From the NCBI RefSeq assembly GCF_026342015.1, contig NZ_JAPENL010000002.1:749001-813000 (forward strand): DNA of 64,000 bases, given 5' to 3'. Of this stretch, positions 40,318 to 49,356 are shown piece by piece. Below the pieces are notes generated by a model. The model did no database searches. It saw only the letters and a list, made by a program, of their open reading frames with translations, and was not told the origin of the DNA. Numbering within the stretch: the first letter of the stretch is position 1; each line of letters starts with the position of its first letter. This stretch comes from Micromonospora lupini. Lineage in GTDB: Bacteria; Actinomycetota; Actinomycetes; Mycobacteriales; Micromonosporaceae. The position numbers were made by a program, and so were the translations under genes.

Positions 40318-41085
40318 TCAGCGGCCCTGGTTGGCGACCGCGGCGGCGGCTTCCTTCGCTGCCGTCGGGTCGAGGTAGGTGCCGCCCAGGGTGAGGGGGC
40401 GCAGCTGCGGGTCGAGGTCGTAGCGCAGCGGGATGCCAGTCGGGATGTTGAGCTTGGCGATCGCCTCGTCGGAGATCTGGTCGAGGTGCTTCACGAGGGC
40501 GCGCAGCGAGTTGCCGTGCGCGGCCACCAGTACCGTCCGGCCGGCCAGGATGTCCGGCACGATCGAGTCGTACCAGTAGGGCAGCATCCGCTCGACGACG
40601 TCCTTGAGGCACTCGGTACGCGGCATCAGCTCGGTCGGCAGCAGCGCGTAGCGCGGGTCGCCCACCTGCGACCACTCGTCGTCGTCAGCGATCGGCGGCG
40701 GCGGGGTGTCGTACGACCGGCGCCAGAGCATGAACTGCTCCTCGCCGTACTCGTCGAGGGTCTGCTTCTTGTTCTTGCCCTGTAGGGCGCCGTAGTGCCG
40801 CTCGTTGAGCCGCCACGACCGACGCACCGCGATCCAGTGCCGGTCGGCGGCGTTCAGCGCCAACTCGGCGGTGCGGATCGCCCGGCGCATCACGCTGGTG
40901 TGGACGACGTCCGGCAGCAGGCTGTGCTCGCGCAGCAGCTCCCCGCCGCGCCGTGCCTCGCCCTCGCCCTTCTCGGTCAGGTCGACGTCCACCCAGCCGG
41001 TGAAGAGATTCTTGGCGTTCCAGTCACTCTCGCCGTGCCGCAGCAGGACCAGCGTCCCGACGGTGGGCCCCTCGCTCGCAGTCAT
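40318..41085 (-). CDS. gpmA: 2,3-bisphosphoglycerate-dependent phosphoglycerate mutase
   Basis: A 255-residue glycolytic enzyme. The catalytic histidine is in LVLLRHGESDWNAKNLFTGW. RHYGALQGKNKKQ and the second histidine in LVAAHGNSLRALVKHLD complete the site. It interconverts 3- and 2-phosphoglycerate. The ATG at 41085 is preferred over 41094 because a CAGGAT -10-like box lies seven bases upstream. The senX3-regX3-gpm neighbourhood is shared with mycobacteria. Confidence 0.96.
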   Translation of the reverse strand: MTASEGPTVGTLVLLRHGESDWNAKNLFTGWVDVDLTEKGEGEARRGGELLREHSLLPDVVHTSVMRRAIRTAELALNAADRHWIAVRRSWRLNERHYGALQGKNKKQTLDEYGEEQFMLWRRSYDTPPPPIADDDEWSQVGDPRYALLPTELMPRTECLKDVVERMLPYWYDSIVPDILAGRTVLVAAHGNSLRALVKHLDQISDEAIAKLNIPTGIPLRYDLDPQLRPLTLGGTYLDPTAAKEAAAAVANQGR

Positions 41086-41238
41086 GCGGATCATCCTGCC
41101 TCAACCCCGTACCGGACACGCGGGCACCCGTCGTGACGACCACCACGTGAAAAAGCGAGTGACCTGCGAATCCGGCCGCCACTAGGGTTGTAAGGCGCTG
41201 TAGTCACATCGGTCATTACTTGCAAGCGGGGGCACCAC

Positions 41239-42522
41239 GTGCGGACGATGCGGAGCTGGTTTCGGGACACCACAGGCGGACTGCCGGCCACCTTCTGGTA
41301 CCTGTGGTCGGGCACCCTGATCAACCGGCTCGGCTCGTTCGTCCTCGTCTTCCTCGCCATCTACCTGACCCAGGAACGGGGCTTCTCCGCCTCGCAGGCC
41401 GGTCTGGTGATCGGCCTCTGGGGCGTCGGCGGGGCGTTCGGCACCACTGCCGGCGGCACCCTGGCCGACAGGTGGGGGCGGCGGCCGACGCTGCTCACCG
41501 CGCATGTCGGCGCGGCGGCCATGATGCTCGCCCTCGGGCTGGCCCGTGACCTCTGGGCGGTGGCGCTTGGCGCGCTGCTGCTCGGCATGTTCGCCGAGGC
41601 GGCCCGTCCGGCGTTCGGCGCCATGATGATCGACGTGGTGCCGGCCAAGGACCGGCTGCGCGCCTTCTCGCTCAACTACTGGGCGATCAACCTGGGCTTC
41701 GCCTGCGCCGCCGTCCTCGCCGGTCTCGCCGCGCAGGCCGACTACCTGCTGCTGTTCGTCGTCGACGCGGGCACGATGCTGATCACCGCCCTGATCATCT
41801 TCGCCCGGGTGCCGGAGACCCGCCACGGCGGCTACACGGTCGCGGCGACCACGGCCCCGCGCGGCGCCCTGCGCACGATCCTCACCGACCGGGTCTACCT
41901 CGGCTTCGTGGCGCTGAACCTGCTCGCCGCGATGGTCTTCCTCCAGCACATCTCGATGCTGCCGATCGCGATGGGTGACTCCGGCCTCAGCCCGGCCACC
42001 TACGGCTCGGTGATCGCGCTCAACGGCCTCCTCATCGTCGTCGGCCAACTCTTCGTGCCCCGGCTGATCCGGGGCCGGAACCGCTCGTACGTGCTCGCGC
42101 TCGCCGCAGTGGTGATGGGTGTCGGGTTCGGGATGACCGCGTTCGCCGGCAGCGCCTGGTTCTACGGGCTGACGGTGCTGATCTGGACGCTCGGCGAGAT
42201 GCTGAACTCGCCGTCCAACTCCACGCTGATCGCCGAGCTGTCCCCCGCCGAGCTGCGCGGTCGCTACCAGGGCGTGTTCGGGCTCTCCTGGCAGATCGCC
42301 GGGGCGAGCGCCCCGATTCTCGGCGGCCTGGTACGGGAGCACGTCGGCAACGCCGCGCTGTGGTTCGGCTGCGCCGTGATCGGCGTACTGACAGCCGTGG
42401 CCCACCTGGCGTCCGGTCCCGCGCGGGAGCGGCGGGCCGTCGCGCTGCGTCACGCCGCCGACGCGTCCGCACCTGTCGGTACCCGCCCCGCGGCGCCGCA
42501 GCCCGCCGAGGCGGCAGCCTGA
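41239..42522 (+). CDS. MFS transporter (first of a tandem pair)
   Basis: A 427-residue 12-TM transporter. The N-terminus reads SWFRDTTGGLPATFWYLWSGTLINRLGSF and GGTLADRWGRRPTLL is MFS motif A. The protein is closely related to the next gene, which begins with the same LPATFWYLW block. Both belong to a drug/proton antiporter branch of actinobacteria. The start GTG at 41239 (or ATG at 41248) has no strong ribosome site. Substrate unknown. Confidence 0.9.
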   Translation: MRTMRSWFRDTTGGLPATFWYLWSGTLINRLGSFVLVFLAIYLTQERGFSASQAGLVIGLWGVGGAFGTTAGGTLADRWGRRPTLLTAHVGAAAMMLALGLARDLWAVALGALLLGMFAEAARPAFGAMMIDVVPAKDRLRAFSLNYWAINLGFACAAVLAGLAAQADYLLLFVVDAGTMLITALIIFARVPETRHGGYTVAATTAPRGALRTILTDRVYLGFVALNLLAAMVFLQHISMLPIAMGDSGLSPATYGSVIALNGLLIVVGQLFVPRLIRGRNRSYVLALAAVVMGVGFGMTAFAGSAWFYGLTVLIWTLGEMLNSPSNSTLIAELSPAELRGRYQGVFGLSWQIAGASAPILGGLVREHVGNAALWFGCAVIGVLTAVAHLASGPARERRAVALRHAADASAPVGTRPAAPQPAEAAA

Positions 42523-42640
42523 AGCAAGGCGCGACCACTGAGACGTACGGCTCATGATCGGGGAACCGACTGGCGCGACCCGGCCCGACTTCCTACCGTC
42601 CAGGAGAAACGGTTAAGAAACTGAACTGTCGGGAGGTCGG

Positions 42641-43921
42641 ATGCACGCCCTGCGGCGCTTGTGGCACGACACCGCGGGCGGGCTACCCGCCACCTTCTGG
42701 TACCTCTGGGCAGGACTGCTGATCAACCGCGCGGGCGCGTTCGCCATGCTCTTCCTGTCGCTCTACCTCACCGACGCCCGAGGCGCCAGCGAGTCGACGG
42801 CCGGCATGGTGGTCGGGGCGTACGGCGCCGGCGGGGCGGTCGGCGTGCTGCTCGGCGGGGTGCTTGCCGACCGGTGGGGTCGCCGGGCCACCCTGCTCGC
42901 CGCCCACCTGGCCACCGCCGCCCTCATGGTGGCGCTGGCCTTCAGCCGGCCCCTCCTGCTGATCGCGGCGCTGTCCGCGCTTGTCGGCGTGGTGCACTCG
43001 ATGCCCAGCCCCGCCTTCGTGGCGGCGATCGTCGACGTGGTGCCCGCGCAGCGCCGCTCACGCGCGTTCAACCTCCAGTTCTGGGCGTTCAACCTGGGCA
43101 TGGCGGTCGCGTCGCTGCTCGCCGGGGTGCTGGCCGAGGCGAGCTTCACCGCGCTGTTCCTGGTCGACGCCGCCGCCACCCTTACCGCCGCCGCAGTCAT
43201 CGGCGCGAAGGTGCCGGAGACCCTGCGACAGGCCACTGGCGTCCCGCCGGCCGACCCCTCGACGGCCGCTCGCTCCCGTCGAGAGGGGCTGCACACCGCG
43301 CTCACCGACCGGACCTTCCTGGTCTTCGTCGGGCTCACCTTCGTGCTGGCCGTCCTCACCCTGCAGACCTCGACGATCATGCCGCTGGCGATGCGCGCCG
43401 ACGGGCTGGGACCGTCGGCGTACGGGGCGGTGGTGGCACTCGGGGGCGCGCTGATCGTGCTGGGGCAACTGTTCGTGCCCCGGCTGATCGACAGGCACCG
43501 CAAGGACGTCGTGCTGGCCGCCTCCACGGCCCTGCTGGCGATCGGCTTCGGCGTGCTCGCCGTCGCCGACGACCTGGGCGTCTACCTCGGCGCGGCGGTG
43601 GTCTGGACGGTCGGCTCGATGCTGGCCGCGCCGCCCAACGCGCAGATCAACGCGGATCTGGCACCGCCGCAACTGCGTGCGCGGTACCAGTCGGTCTTCT
43701 ACCTGACGTTCCCGGCCGCGGCGTTCGTCGCCCCCACGCTGGGCGGGGTGAGCCTTCAGCACCTCGGCGACCGGCACTGGCTGATCGTGGGCGGGCTGGG
43801 CCTGCTGGCCGCGCTCGGGCACCTGCTGGCCGGGCCGGCCCGCGACCGGCACGTCGCCGCGCTGCGCCGGGCCGCCGGCCGGGAGCCGACGCCGCGCGTG
43901 GACCGCGTCCAGACCGGTTGA
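42641..43921 (+). CDS. MFS transporter (second of a tandem pair)
   Basis: A 426-residue paralogue of the preceding transporter: RRLWHDTAGGLPATFWYLWAGLLINRAGAF and GGVLADRWGRRATLL match the equivalent blocks. PAQRRSRAFNLQFWAFNLGMAVASLLAG and VLGQLFVPRLIDRHRKDV are likewise shared in position. GGGAGG lies before the ATG. A 21-bp duplication starts at its stop codon, and a terminator follows. Confidence 0.9.
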   Translation: MHALRRLWHDTAGGLPATFWYLWAGLLINRAGAFAMLFLSLYLTDARGASESTAGMVVGAYGAGGAVGVLLGGVLADRWGRRATLLAAHLATAALMVALAFSRPLLLIAALSALVGVVHSMPSPAFVAAIVDVVPAQRRSRAFNLQFWAFNLGMAVASLLAGVLAEASFTALFLVDAAATLTAAAVIGAKVPETLRQATGVPPADPSTAARSRREGLHTALTDRTFLVFVGLTFVLAVLTLQTSTIMPLAMRADGLGPSAYGAVVALGGALIVLGQLFVPRLIDRHRKDVVLAASTALLAIGFGVLAVADDLGVYLGAAVVWTVGSMLAAPPNAQINADLAPPQLRARYQSVFYLTFPAAAFVAPTLGGVSLQHLGDRHWLIVGGLGLLAALGHLLAGPARDRHVAALRRAAGREPTPRVDRVQTG

Positions 43922-43957
43922 TCGACCGTACGACGGGGTTGATCGACCGTACGACGG
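43916..43957 (+). repeat. Tandem 21-bp duplication at the 3' end of the second MFS gene
   Basis: Two exact copies of a 21-bp unit containing TTGATCGACCGTACGACGG lie end to end (43916-43936, 43937-43957). The first copy contains the stop codon. Confidence 0.85.
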
Positions 43958-43960
43958 CAA

Positions 43961-43996
43961 AGCGCCCACCGTGTCCCGAAGGTCATGGTGGGCGCT
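43961..43996. terminator. Terminator after the second MFS gene
   Basis: AGCGCCCACC (43961-43970) pairs with GGTGGGCGCT (43987-43996), with a partly paired 16-base loop. Confidence 0.75.
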
Positions 43997-44316
43997 CGCC
44001 GGTGGGGCCGGCGGCGGCGGGCAACACTCACCCCCGTAAGCATCGCCCGCTCGCGCCGCCGGTCCAAACAGGTGGGCACCGTCCCCCAACGGTTGGTCCA
44101 CCCGTCCCATCGCGCCTCGCCTGGTGCGCGGATCTGATCGATCCGCCGCTCCCCCGAACGTTTCCAAGCGTGGCGCGGTGCAATAAAGCTAGTTCGGCCG
44201 GATTCTGGATTCAACCCAGATGGGCTGTCTCGCCGGTCACAACTGGCGAGTATCCCCAGCTCGGGCCTCGGTCTGTGGCAACAGCCGGGTACCCGTCGCG
44301 CATTCCCGCAAACACG
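43997..44316. other. Intergenic region with no recognised gene
   Basis: About 320 bases between two converging genes. No long frame, RNA fold or repeat was recognised; the stretch 44170-44290 is less GC-rich than the surroundings. Confidence 0.4.
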
Positions 44317-45432
44317 TCAGCCGTCCTCACGATCGGGTGACTCCGTCCGGAAGAAGTTGCTCTGCCGGCCGTCGCGCAGCTGCTCCTGATAGATCAGGTT
44401 GAGCCGGCGCAGATCGAACGTGTAGAACCAGTCATCCCAGGTGATCTCACGAATCCGGCTGCTTTCCCGGTATCCGGGGATGTTGAAGGTCAACACTCCG
44501 GCCCGACCGTCCCGCTCGGTGCCCGCGATGGTCGCCGGCTTCGCGCCGCGCTCCGCCGCCCAGTGCTTGATCACCTCGTGATTCGCGGTGATGAGGCTTC
44601 GTCCAGGCCGCTCCGGCCGGTCCGCGATCGACGAGATCACCTGCGAGCTGCGGACCGACCGTCCGGTGCCCCGTCCGGTCCGGATCCCACCGGCCGCCAT
44701 CCCGCCGGTAGCCGTACCGCCGGTCGCCGGCCGGCTCGCCGTGGCCCGCTTGGCAGGCGTCGCCCGCTTGGCCGTGGCTCGCTTGGCGGGAGCCGACCGC
44801 TTGGCGGCCGGTCGCGACGACGCCTTCTTCGCGGGCGCCTTCCGTGCCGGCGCGGTACGCGCGGACGTCGACGTCCTGCGTGCGGCTGTCGACTTCGCCG
44901 CCGGTGTCGTCTTCTTCGCCGCAGCCGTCTTACGGGCCCCCGTCGACGTCCGTGCGCTTGTCGTCCGCTTTGTGGCGGTCGCCTTGCTCGCGGCGGTCGT
45001 CTTCTTGGCGGCGGTGGTCCGCTTCGCGGCGGTCGTCTTCTTTGCTGCGGCCCGCTTCGCGGGAGCGCTCTTGTTCGCGGGCGCGGCCTTCGCGCGACTC
45101 GGTACCGCCCTCGACGCCGACTTCTTCGTCGCGGCGGCCCGACCGGCCGACGCCCTGGTGCCGGCGGCCCGACCGGCCGGTCCGGTGCTGCGCCGGCCCG
45201 CGCCACCGGCGTCGGAACGCAGCGAGCGCACCAACTGTTTCACCAGGTCGGGCTTACGCAACGCGGAGATCCCGGAGACCCCGCGTTTGCGCAACTGCCC
45301 GCGGATGTCGTCCACCCGCATCCGGGAGATCTCCGACTCGGAGACCCCGGGAGTAGCCGGGCTCTGGTTGCCTGCCTGCCGTTTGGTCCTTGTCGCAGTC
45401 CCGCCGCGACCTGAGCTGTTCCGCTGAGCCAT
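44317..45432 (-). CDS. Lys/Ala-rich histone H1-like protein with SAP-like and C-terminal domains
   Basis: A 371-residue three-part protein. Residues 30-75 (SRMRVDDIRGQLRKRGVSGISALRKPDLVKQLV) look like a SAP/Rho-N DNA-binding helix pair. Residues 75-265 are a low-complexity tail of KKTTAAKR-type repeats, like eukaryotic H1 and actinobacterial HupS/Lsr2-type nucleoid proteins. The last ~90 residues (HEVIKHWAAERGAKPATIAGTERDGRAGVL ... NLIYQEQLRDGRQSNFF) are a separate small domain widespread as a stand-alone protein of unknown role. It probably binds DNA. ATG at 45432 follows GAGGAG. Confidence 0.75.
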   Translation of the reverse strand: MAQRNSSGRGGTATRTKRQAGNQSPATPGVSESEISRMRVDDIRGQLRKRGVSGISALRKPDLVKQLVRSLRSDAGGAGRRSTGPAGRAAGTRASAGRAAATKKSASRAVPSRAKAAPANKSAPAKRAAAKKTTAAKRTTAAKKTTAASKATATKRTTSARTSTGARKTAAAKKTTPAAKSTAARRTSTSARTAPARKAPAKKASSRPAAKRSAPAKRATAKRATPAKRATASRPATGGTATGGMAAGGIRTGRGTGRSVRSSQVISSIADRPERPGRSLITANHEVIKHWAAERGAKPATIAGTERDGRAGVLTFNIPGYRESSRIREITWDDWFYTFDLRRLNLIYQEQLRDGRQSNFFRTESPDREDG

Positions 45433-45480
45433 GGGACGCTCACGCTCCTCGACACTCCGTCCTCGGCGCGCGGGGGTCCC

Positions 45481-45506
45481 TATGCCGCACCGCGCGGTGC
45501 GGCATA
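45481..45506. terminator. 26-bp perfect palindrome upstream of the H1-like gene
   Basis: TATGCCGCACCGC followed at once by its reverse complement GCGGTGCGGCATA. It lies 49 bases before the start of the H1-like gene and after the YbjN gene. It could be a terminator, an operator or both. Confidence 0.6.
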
Positions 45507-45610
45507 CCCGTCAGGAGCAGTCCGAACCTCCAGCAACGCACCAGCTCGAACCGACGTCCGAGCACGCCGCAAGCCGGCCGGCGACGCAGGGTGGGAGGGC
45601 CGGCAGGACG

Positions 45611-46126
45611 TCAGGCGGTGTCGGGGCCCGCCCCGGACGGCTCGAAGAGGTGGGCGAAGGCGGCCAGGTTCGCGGTCGACTCGCCACGCTTGACCCGCCA
45701 CTCGTACTCGCGCCGGATCGAGCTGCCGAAGCCGATCTCCAGCATCGTGTCGAAGGACTCGTCGGAGTAGGTGAGCACCGAACCGAGCAGCCGGTCCAGC
45801 TCGTCGGCGTCCACACCGGCCGGGTTGACCCGCCCGGTCAGGTACACGTCGCCGACCGCGTCCGTGGAGAAGGAGACGCCGTACATCCGGGCGTTGCGTT
45901 GCAGCAGCCAGGCCCACAACTCCTCGCGCCGCTCGTCGGGCTGGCGCATGACGAACGCCTCGATCCGCAGCGCGTGCTCACCGACGATCAGGTTGCAGAT
46001 CGTCTTGAGCTTGTGGGTGCCCGGCAGGGTGACCGCGTACGAGCCGGGCCCGGTCGACTCCCAGGCCAGGTCACGCTCGGCACAGACCGACTCGATCAGG
46101 GTCGCAAGATCGCTCTTCGGGCTCAC
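45611..46126 (-). CDS. YbjN domain protein
   Basis: A 171-residue protein of the YbjN fold, related to type III secretion chaperones: LATLIESVCAERDLAWESTGPGSYAVTLPG, CNLIVGEHALRIEAFVMRQP and WLLQRNARMYGVSFSTD are the conserved blocks. The C-terminal half, LDRLLGSVLTYSDESFDTMLEIG, is helical. Function in actinobacteria is not established. The GTG at 46126 sits seven bases after TAGAGT, so the mRNA should be leaderless. mshA lies upstream on the same strand. Confidence 0.87.
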   Translation of the reverse strand: MSPKSDLATLIESVCAERDLAWESTGPGSYAVTLPGTHKLKTICNLIVGEHALRIEAFVMRQPDERREELWAWLLQRNARMYGVSFSTDAVGDVYLTGRVNPAGVDADELDRLLGSVLTYSDESFDTMLEIGFGSSIRREYEWRVKRGESTANLAAFAHLFEPSGAGPDTA

Positions 46127-46133
46127 CGGACCC

Positions 46134-46139
46134 ACTCTA
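46134..46139 (-). promoter_or_regulatory. -10 element of a leaderless promoter (YbjN gene)
   Basis: Minus-strand TAGAGT lies seven bases before the GTG at 46126. Confidence 0.5.
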
Positions 46140-46204
46140 CGACCGCCCCGGCCCACGCACCGGTTGACGACCGCCGCGCGGTCACCACCGGCACGACCGC
46201 GCGG

Positions 46205-47569
46205 TCACCAGGAGCAGGAGAGGGCGGGGCCTCCGGCCAGGTCGGCGGCGAGGCGGGCCCGGCGCGCGGCTATCGCCTCGCCGTAGACGTCGAGCAGGTC
46301 CGAGACGGTGCGGTCCCAGGAGAAGTGTCGGGCGTGCTGCGCGGCGCCGCGGGACAACCTGTCCCGCAGCGCACGGTCCGGCAACAGGCGGCCCAGGGCG
46401 CGGGCCCAGTCCACCGGGTCGTGCCCGTCGATGAGCACCCCGCTGGCCTGGTCCCGGACGGCGGTGACCAGACCGCCGACGGCGGCGGCCAGCACCGGCG
46501 TACCGCAGGCCTGGGCCTCCAGGGCGACGAGCCCGAAGGATTCGTTGTGTGACGGCACCGCGACCAGGTCGGCGGCCCGGTACAGGGCAGGCAGGTCGTC
46601 GCCGGTACGCGGCGGCAGGAAACGGACCCGGTCGGCGACCCCGAGCGTCGCGGCCAGCTCGATCAGGGCGGTCGGCCGGTCCAGCCCACTGCCGCTGGGT
46701 CCGCCGCAGATCACCACTGTCACCTCGTCGGCCAGGGCCGGATCACGCTCGCGCAGGGCGGCGATCCCGCGGATGAGCACGTCCGGCGCCTTGAGTGGTT
46801 GGATCCGACCGACGAAGGCCACCACGTACCCGTCGACCGGCAGCCCCAGCCGGCGGCGGGCGGCGCGGGCGGCCGCGAGCCGGTCGCCAGGCGCGGGCCG
46901 GAACCGGGCCAGGTCGACGCCCGGCTGCACGACGGAGACCTGGCCGGGGTCGGCGTCGTACCGCTCGACGAGGTCGCGGGCCTCCACCCGGGTGTTGGCG
47001 ACCAGCCGGTCGGCCTCGGCGACGACCTGCTCCTCGCCGATCACCCGGGCCTTGGGTTCCGGCCTGTCGTCGGCGGCGAGTTGGGCGTTCTTGACCTTCG
47101 CCAGGGTGTGCGCGGTGTGCACGAGCGGCACTCCCCAGCGCTCCTTGGCCAGCCAGCCGACCTGGCCGGACAGCCAGTAGTGGGAGTGGATGAGGTCGTA
47201 GTGCCCGGGTGGGCGGGACGCCTCGGCGCGCAGCACCCCGGCGGTGAAGGCGCAGAGCTGGCCGGGCAGCTCCTCCTTCGTCAGCCCTTCGAGGGGGCCT
47301 GAGGTGATGTGCCGAACCTGCACGCCGGGGGCCATCTCGACCACCGGGGGGAGATCACCCGAGGTGGCCCGGGTGAAGATCTCCACCTCGACGTCGGCCT
47401 CGGCGAGCCGCCGGGCGACCTCCAGGATGTAGACGTTCATTCCGCCGGCGTCGCCGGTGCCGGGTTGGTGCAGCGGCGAGGTGTGCACCGACAGGGTGGC
47501 GATGCGGCGGGGCCGGGGCCACGGTCGGGCACCTCGCTGACGACCAACGCCGGTGTGCAGTTCCGCCAC
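46205..47569 (-). CDS. mshA: D-inositol-3-phosphate glycosyltransferase (mycothiol synthesis)
   Basis: A 454-residue GT4-family enzyme that transfers GlcNAc to inositol-3-phosphate, the first step of mycothiol synthesis. IATLSVHTSPLHQPGTGDAGGMNVYI is the acceptor-binding N-terminus; YDLIHSHYWLSGQVGWL follows; VAFVGRIQPLKAPDVL and LVAVPSHNESFGLVALEAQACGTPVLAA carry the UDP-binding residues. The GTG at 47569 is chosen because GGAG lies five bases before it. It fits the mycothiol-using organism and its nearby mycothiol-linked genes. Confidence 0.95.
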   Translation of the reverse strand: MAELHTGVGRQRGARPWPRPRRIATLSVHTSPLHQPGTGDAGGMNVYILEVARRLAEADVEVEIFTRATSGDLPPVVEMAPGVQVRHITSGPLEGLTKEELPGQLCAFTAGVLRAEASRPPGHYDLIHSHYWLSGQVGWLAKERWGVPLVHTAHTLAKVKNAQLAADDRPEPKARVIGEEQVVAEADRLVANTRVEARDLVERYDADPGQVSVVQPGVDLARFRPAPGDRLAAARAARRRLGLPVDGYVVAFVGRIQPLKAPDVLIRGIAALRERDPALADEVTVVICGGPSGSGLDRPTALIELAATLGVADRVRFLPPRTGDDLPALYRAADLVAVPSHNESFGLVALEAQACGTPVLAAAVGGLVTAVRDQASGVLIDGHDPVDWARALGRLLPDRALRDRLSRGAAQHARHFSWDRTVSDLLDVYGEAIAARRARLAADLAGGPALSCSW

Positions 47570-47773
47570 GTCCGCTCCTTCAGTCACGGTTAATGCCGTC
47601 TCGCACGACCGGCGCTTCTCGCTCAACCTGTACGCCGGATGTCATCTTCCCCATCGGGCAACGGAAATGCCTCGGCGCGGCCGGCCGGGGTGACGGACCT
47701 CATCAACAGACGGCCCGCGGCGAACCCCGCGCCCGATCGGAGGGCTCCGGACGGCCGGGGCGACAATGACGCA

Positions 47774-48538
47774 ATGACCTCTGTCGCCATCGTCACCGGA
47801 GCGTCCAGCGGGATCGGGGCGGCCACCGCCCGCCGGCTGGCCGCCGAGGGTTTCCACGTCCTCGCCGCCGCCCGCCGCGCCGACCGTCTCGCCGAGCTGG
47901 TCGCCGAGATCACCGCCGCCGGCGGGCAGGCCACCGCGGTGACCTGCGACGTCACCTCGGACGAGTCGGTGGCGGGGCTCGCCGAGGCTGCCGCGCGGGC
48001 ACCCGGGACGGTCACCCTCCTGGTCAACAACGCCGGCGGAGCGCGCGGGCTGGACCCGGTGGAGTCCGGCTCGGTCGCCGACTGGCAGTGGATGTACGAC
48101 GTCAACGTGCTCGGCACGCTGCGGGTCACCCAGGCGCTGCTGCCGGCGCTTGAGGGCTCCGGTTCCGGCACCGTCGTGGTGGTCTCCTCCACCGCCGGTC
48201 TGACCGTGTACGAGGGCGGGGGCGGCTACACCGCCGCGAAGCACGCGCAGACCGCCATCGCCGGCACGCTCCGCCTGGAGCTGTGTGGCCGGCCCCTGCG
48301 GGTCATCGAGATCGACCCCGGGATGGTGAAGACCGACGAGTTCGGGCTGGTCCGCTTCGAGGGCGACGCCGAGCGGGCGGCTGCCGTCTACGCCGGGGTG
48401 CCGGGACCGCTGGTCGCCGAGGACGTGGCCGACTGCATCGCCTGGTGCGCCACCCGTCCCGAGCACGTCAACATCGACCGGTTGGTGGTCCGGCCACGGG
48501 CGCAGGCGGCGCAGCACAAGGTGCACCGGGTCTCCTGA
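47774..48538 (+). CDS. Short-chain dehydrogenase/reductase
   Basis: A 254-residue classical SDR. Motifs: VTGASSGIGAATARR (nucleotide binding, residues 8 onward), CDVTSDESV, VNNAGG, the Ser in VVSSTAGL and the catalytic pair GYTAAKH. R in RRADRL after beta-2 suggests NADPH preference. Substrate unknown. The ATG at 47774 is chosen by family length. A methyltransferase gene begins 16 bases downstream, so both are probably one transcript. Confidence 0.92.
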   Translation: MTSVAIVTGASSGIGAATARRLAAEGFHVLAAARRADRLAELVAEITAAGGQATAVTCDVTSDESVAGLAEAAARAPGTVTLLVNNAGGARGLDPVESGSVADWQWMYDVNVLGTLRVTQALLPALEGSGSGTVVVVSSTAGLTVYEGGGGYTAAKHAQTAIAGTLRLELCGRPLRVIEIDPGMVKTDEFGLVRFEGDAERAAAVYAGVPGPLVAEDVADCIAWCATRPEHVNIDRLVVRPRAQAAQHKVHRVS

Positions 48539-48554
48539 GTCGGGGACAGGACCC

Positions 48555-49343
48555 ATGAACAGGGCTCCACGACGCCTGCCGCTCGGCGTGGTCACCCGGG
48601 GCACCACAAACCCGAACCGGCTGCGCCGGGTGGACAACTGGATCGTCGCGACATGCGCCGACCGGCTGCGGGCGGCGGCCGATCCGCTCGTGGTGGACCT
48701 CGGGTACGGGGCCACGCCGGTGACCGCCGTGGAGCTGCGGGCCCGGCTGGCCGCCGGGGTCCGTCGGGACGTACGCCTGGTCGGGCTGGAGATCGACCCG
48801 GCGCGGGTGGCCGCCGCGACGCCTGCCGCCGACCCGCCCGGCCTGATCTTCGCCCGGGGTGGCTTCGAGCTGGCCGGGCTCCGGCCGGTGCTGGTCCGCG
48901 CGTTCAACGTCCTGCGGCAGTACGACGAGAGCGAGGTGCCCGACGCCTGGCGCACGATGACCGCGGCGCTCGCCCCGGGTGGGGCGCTCGTCGAGGGCAC
49001 CTGCGACGAGCTGGGCCGGCTGGCGAGCTGGCTGCTTGTCGACGCGGACGGCCCGCAGACGCTCACCCTCGCCGCGAAGCTCACCACGCTGGGCAGTCCC
49101 GCCGAGTTGGCCGAGCGGCTACCCAAGGCGCTTATCCACCGCAACGTCCCGGGCGAGGCGGTGCACGACCTGATCCGGGCCCTGGACGATGCCTGGCAGG
49201 CCGCGGCCCCCTACGCCACCTTCGGCCCGCGCCAGCGTTGGCTGCGGGCCGTGGGCAGGCTCAGAGACGACGGCTGGCCCGTACGTGACGGCCCACACCG
49301 CTGGCGGCACGGCGAGTTGACCCTCCGCTGGCCGTTGCCCTGA
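48555..49343 (+). CDS. SAM-dependent methyltransferase-like protein
   Basis: A 262-residue Rossmann-fold protein. LVVDLGYGATPVTAVELRARL is motif I; RLVGLEIDPARVAAA carries the acidic residue of motif II. FNVLRQYDESEVPDAWRTMTAALAPGGALVEGTCDE matches the post-catalytic region. The first 30 residues (RLPLGVVTRGTTNPNRLRRVDNWIV) are typical of the actinobacterial class I methyltransferase next to SDR or murB genes. Substrate unknown. It ends 13 bases before the murB stop on the other strand. Confidence 0.82.
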   Translation: MNRAPRRLPLGVVTRGTTNPNRLRRVDNWIVATCADRLRAAADPLVVDLGYGATPVTAVELRARLAAGVRRDVRLVGLEIDPARVAAATPAADPPGLIFARGGFELAGLRPVLVRAFNVLRQYDESEVPDAWRTMTAALAPGGALVEGTCDELGRLASWLLVDADGPQTLTLAAKLTTLGSPAELAERLPKALIHRNVPGEAVHDLIRALDDAWQAAAPYATFGPRQRWLRAVGRLRDDGWPVRDGPHRWRHGELTLRWPLP

Positions 49344-49356
49344 CGTGCGGTGGGGG

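Noticed and set aside
43997..44316. Possible tRNA or small RNA in the AT-richer gap
   Set aside because: No cloverleaf or strong stem could be built by eye.
44588..45427. Long frame opposite the H1-like gene
   Set aside because: The Lys/Ala codons of the true gene read as Phe/Ala/Val/Leu on the other strand; the frame has no homology-like motif.
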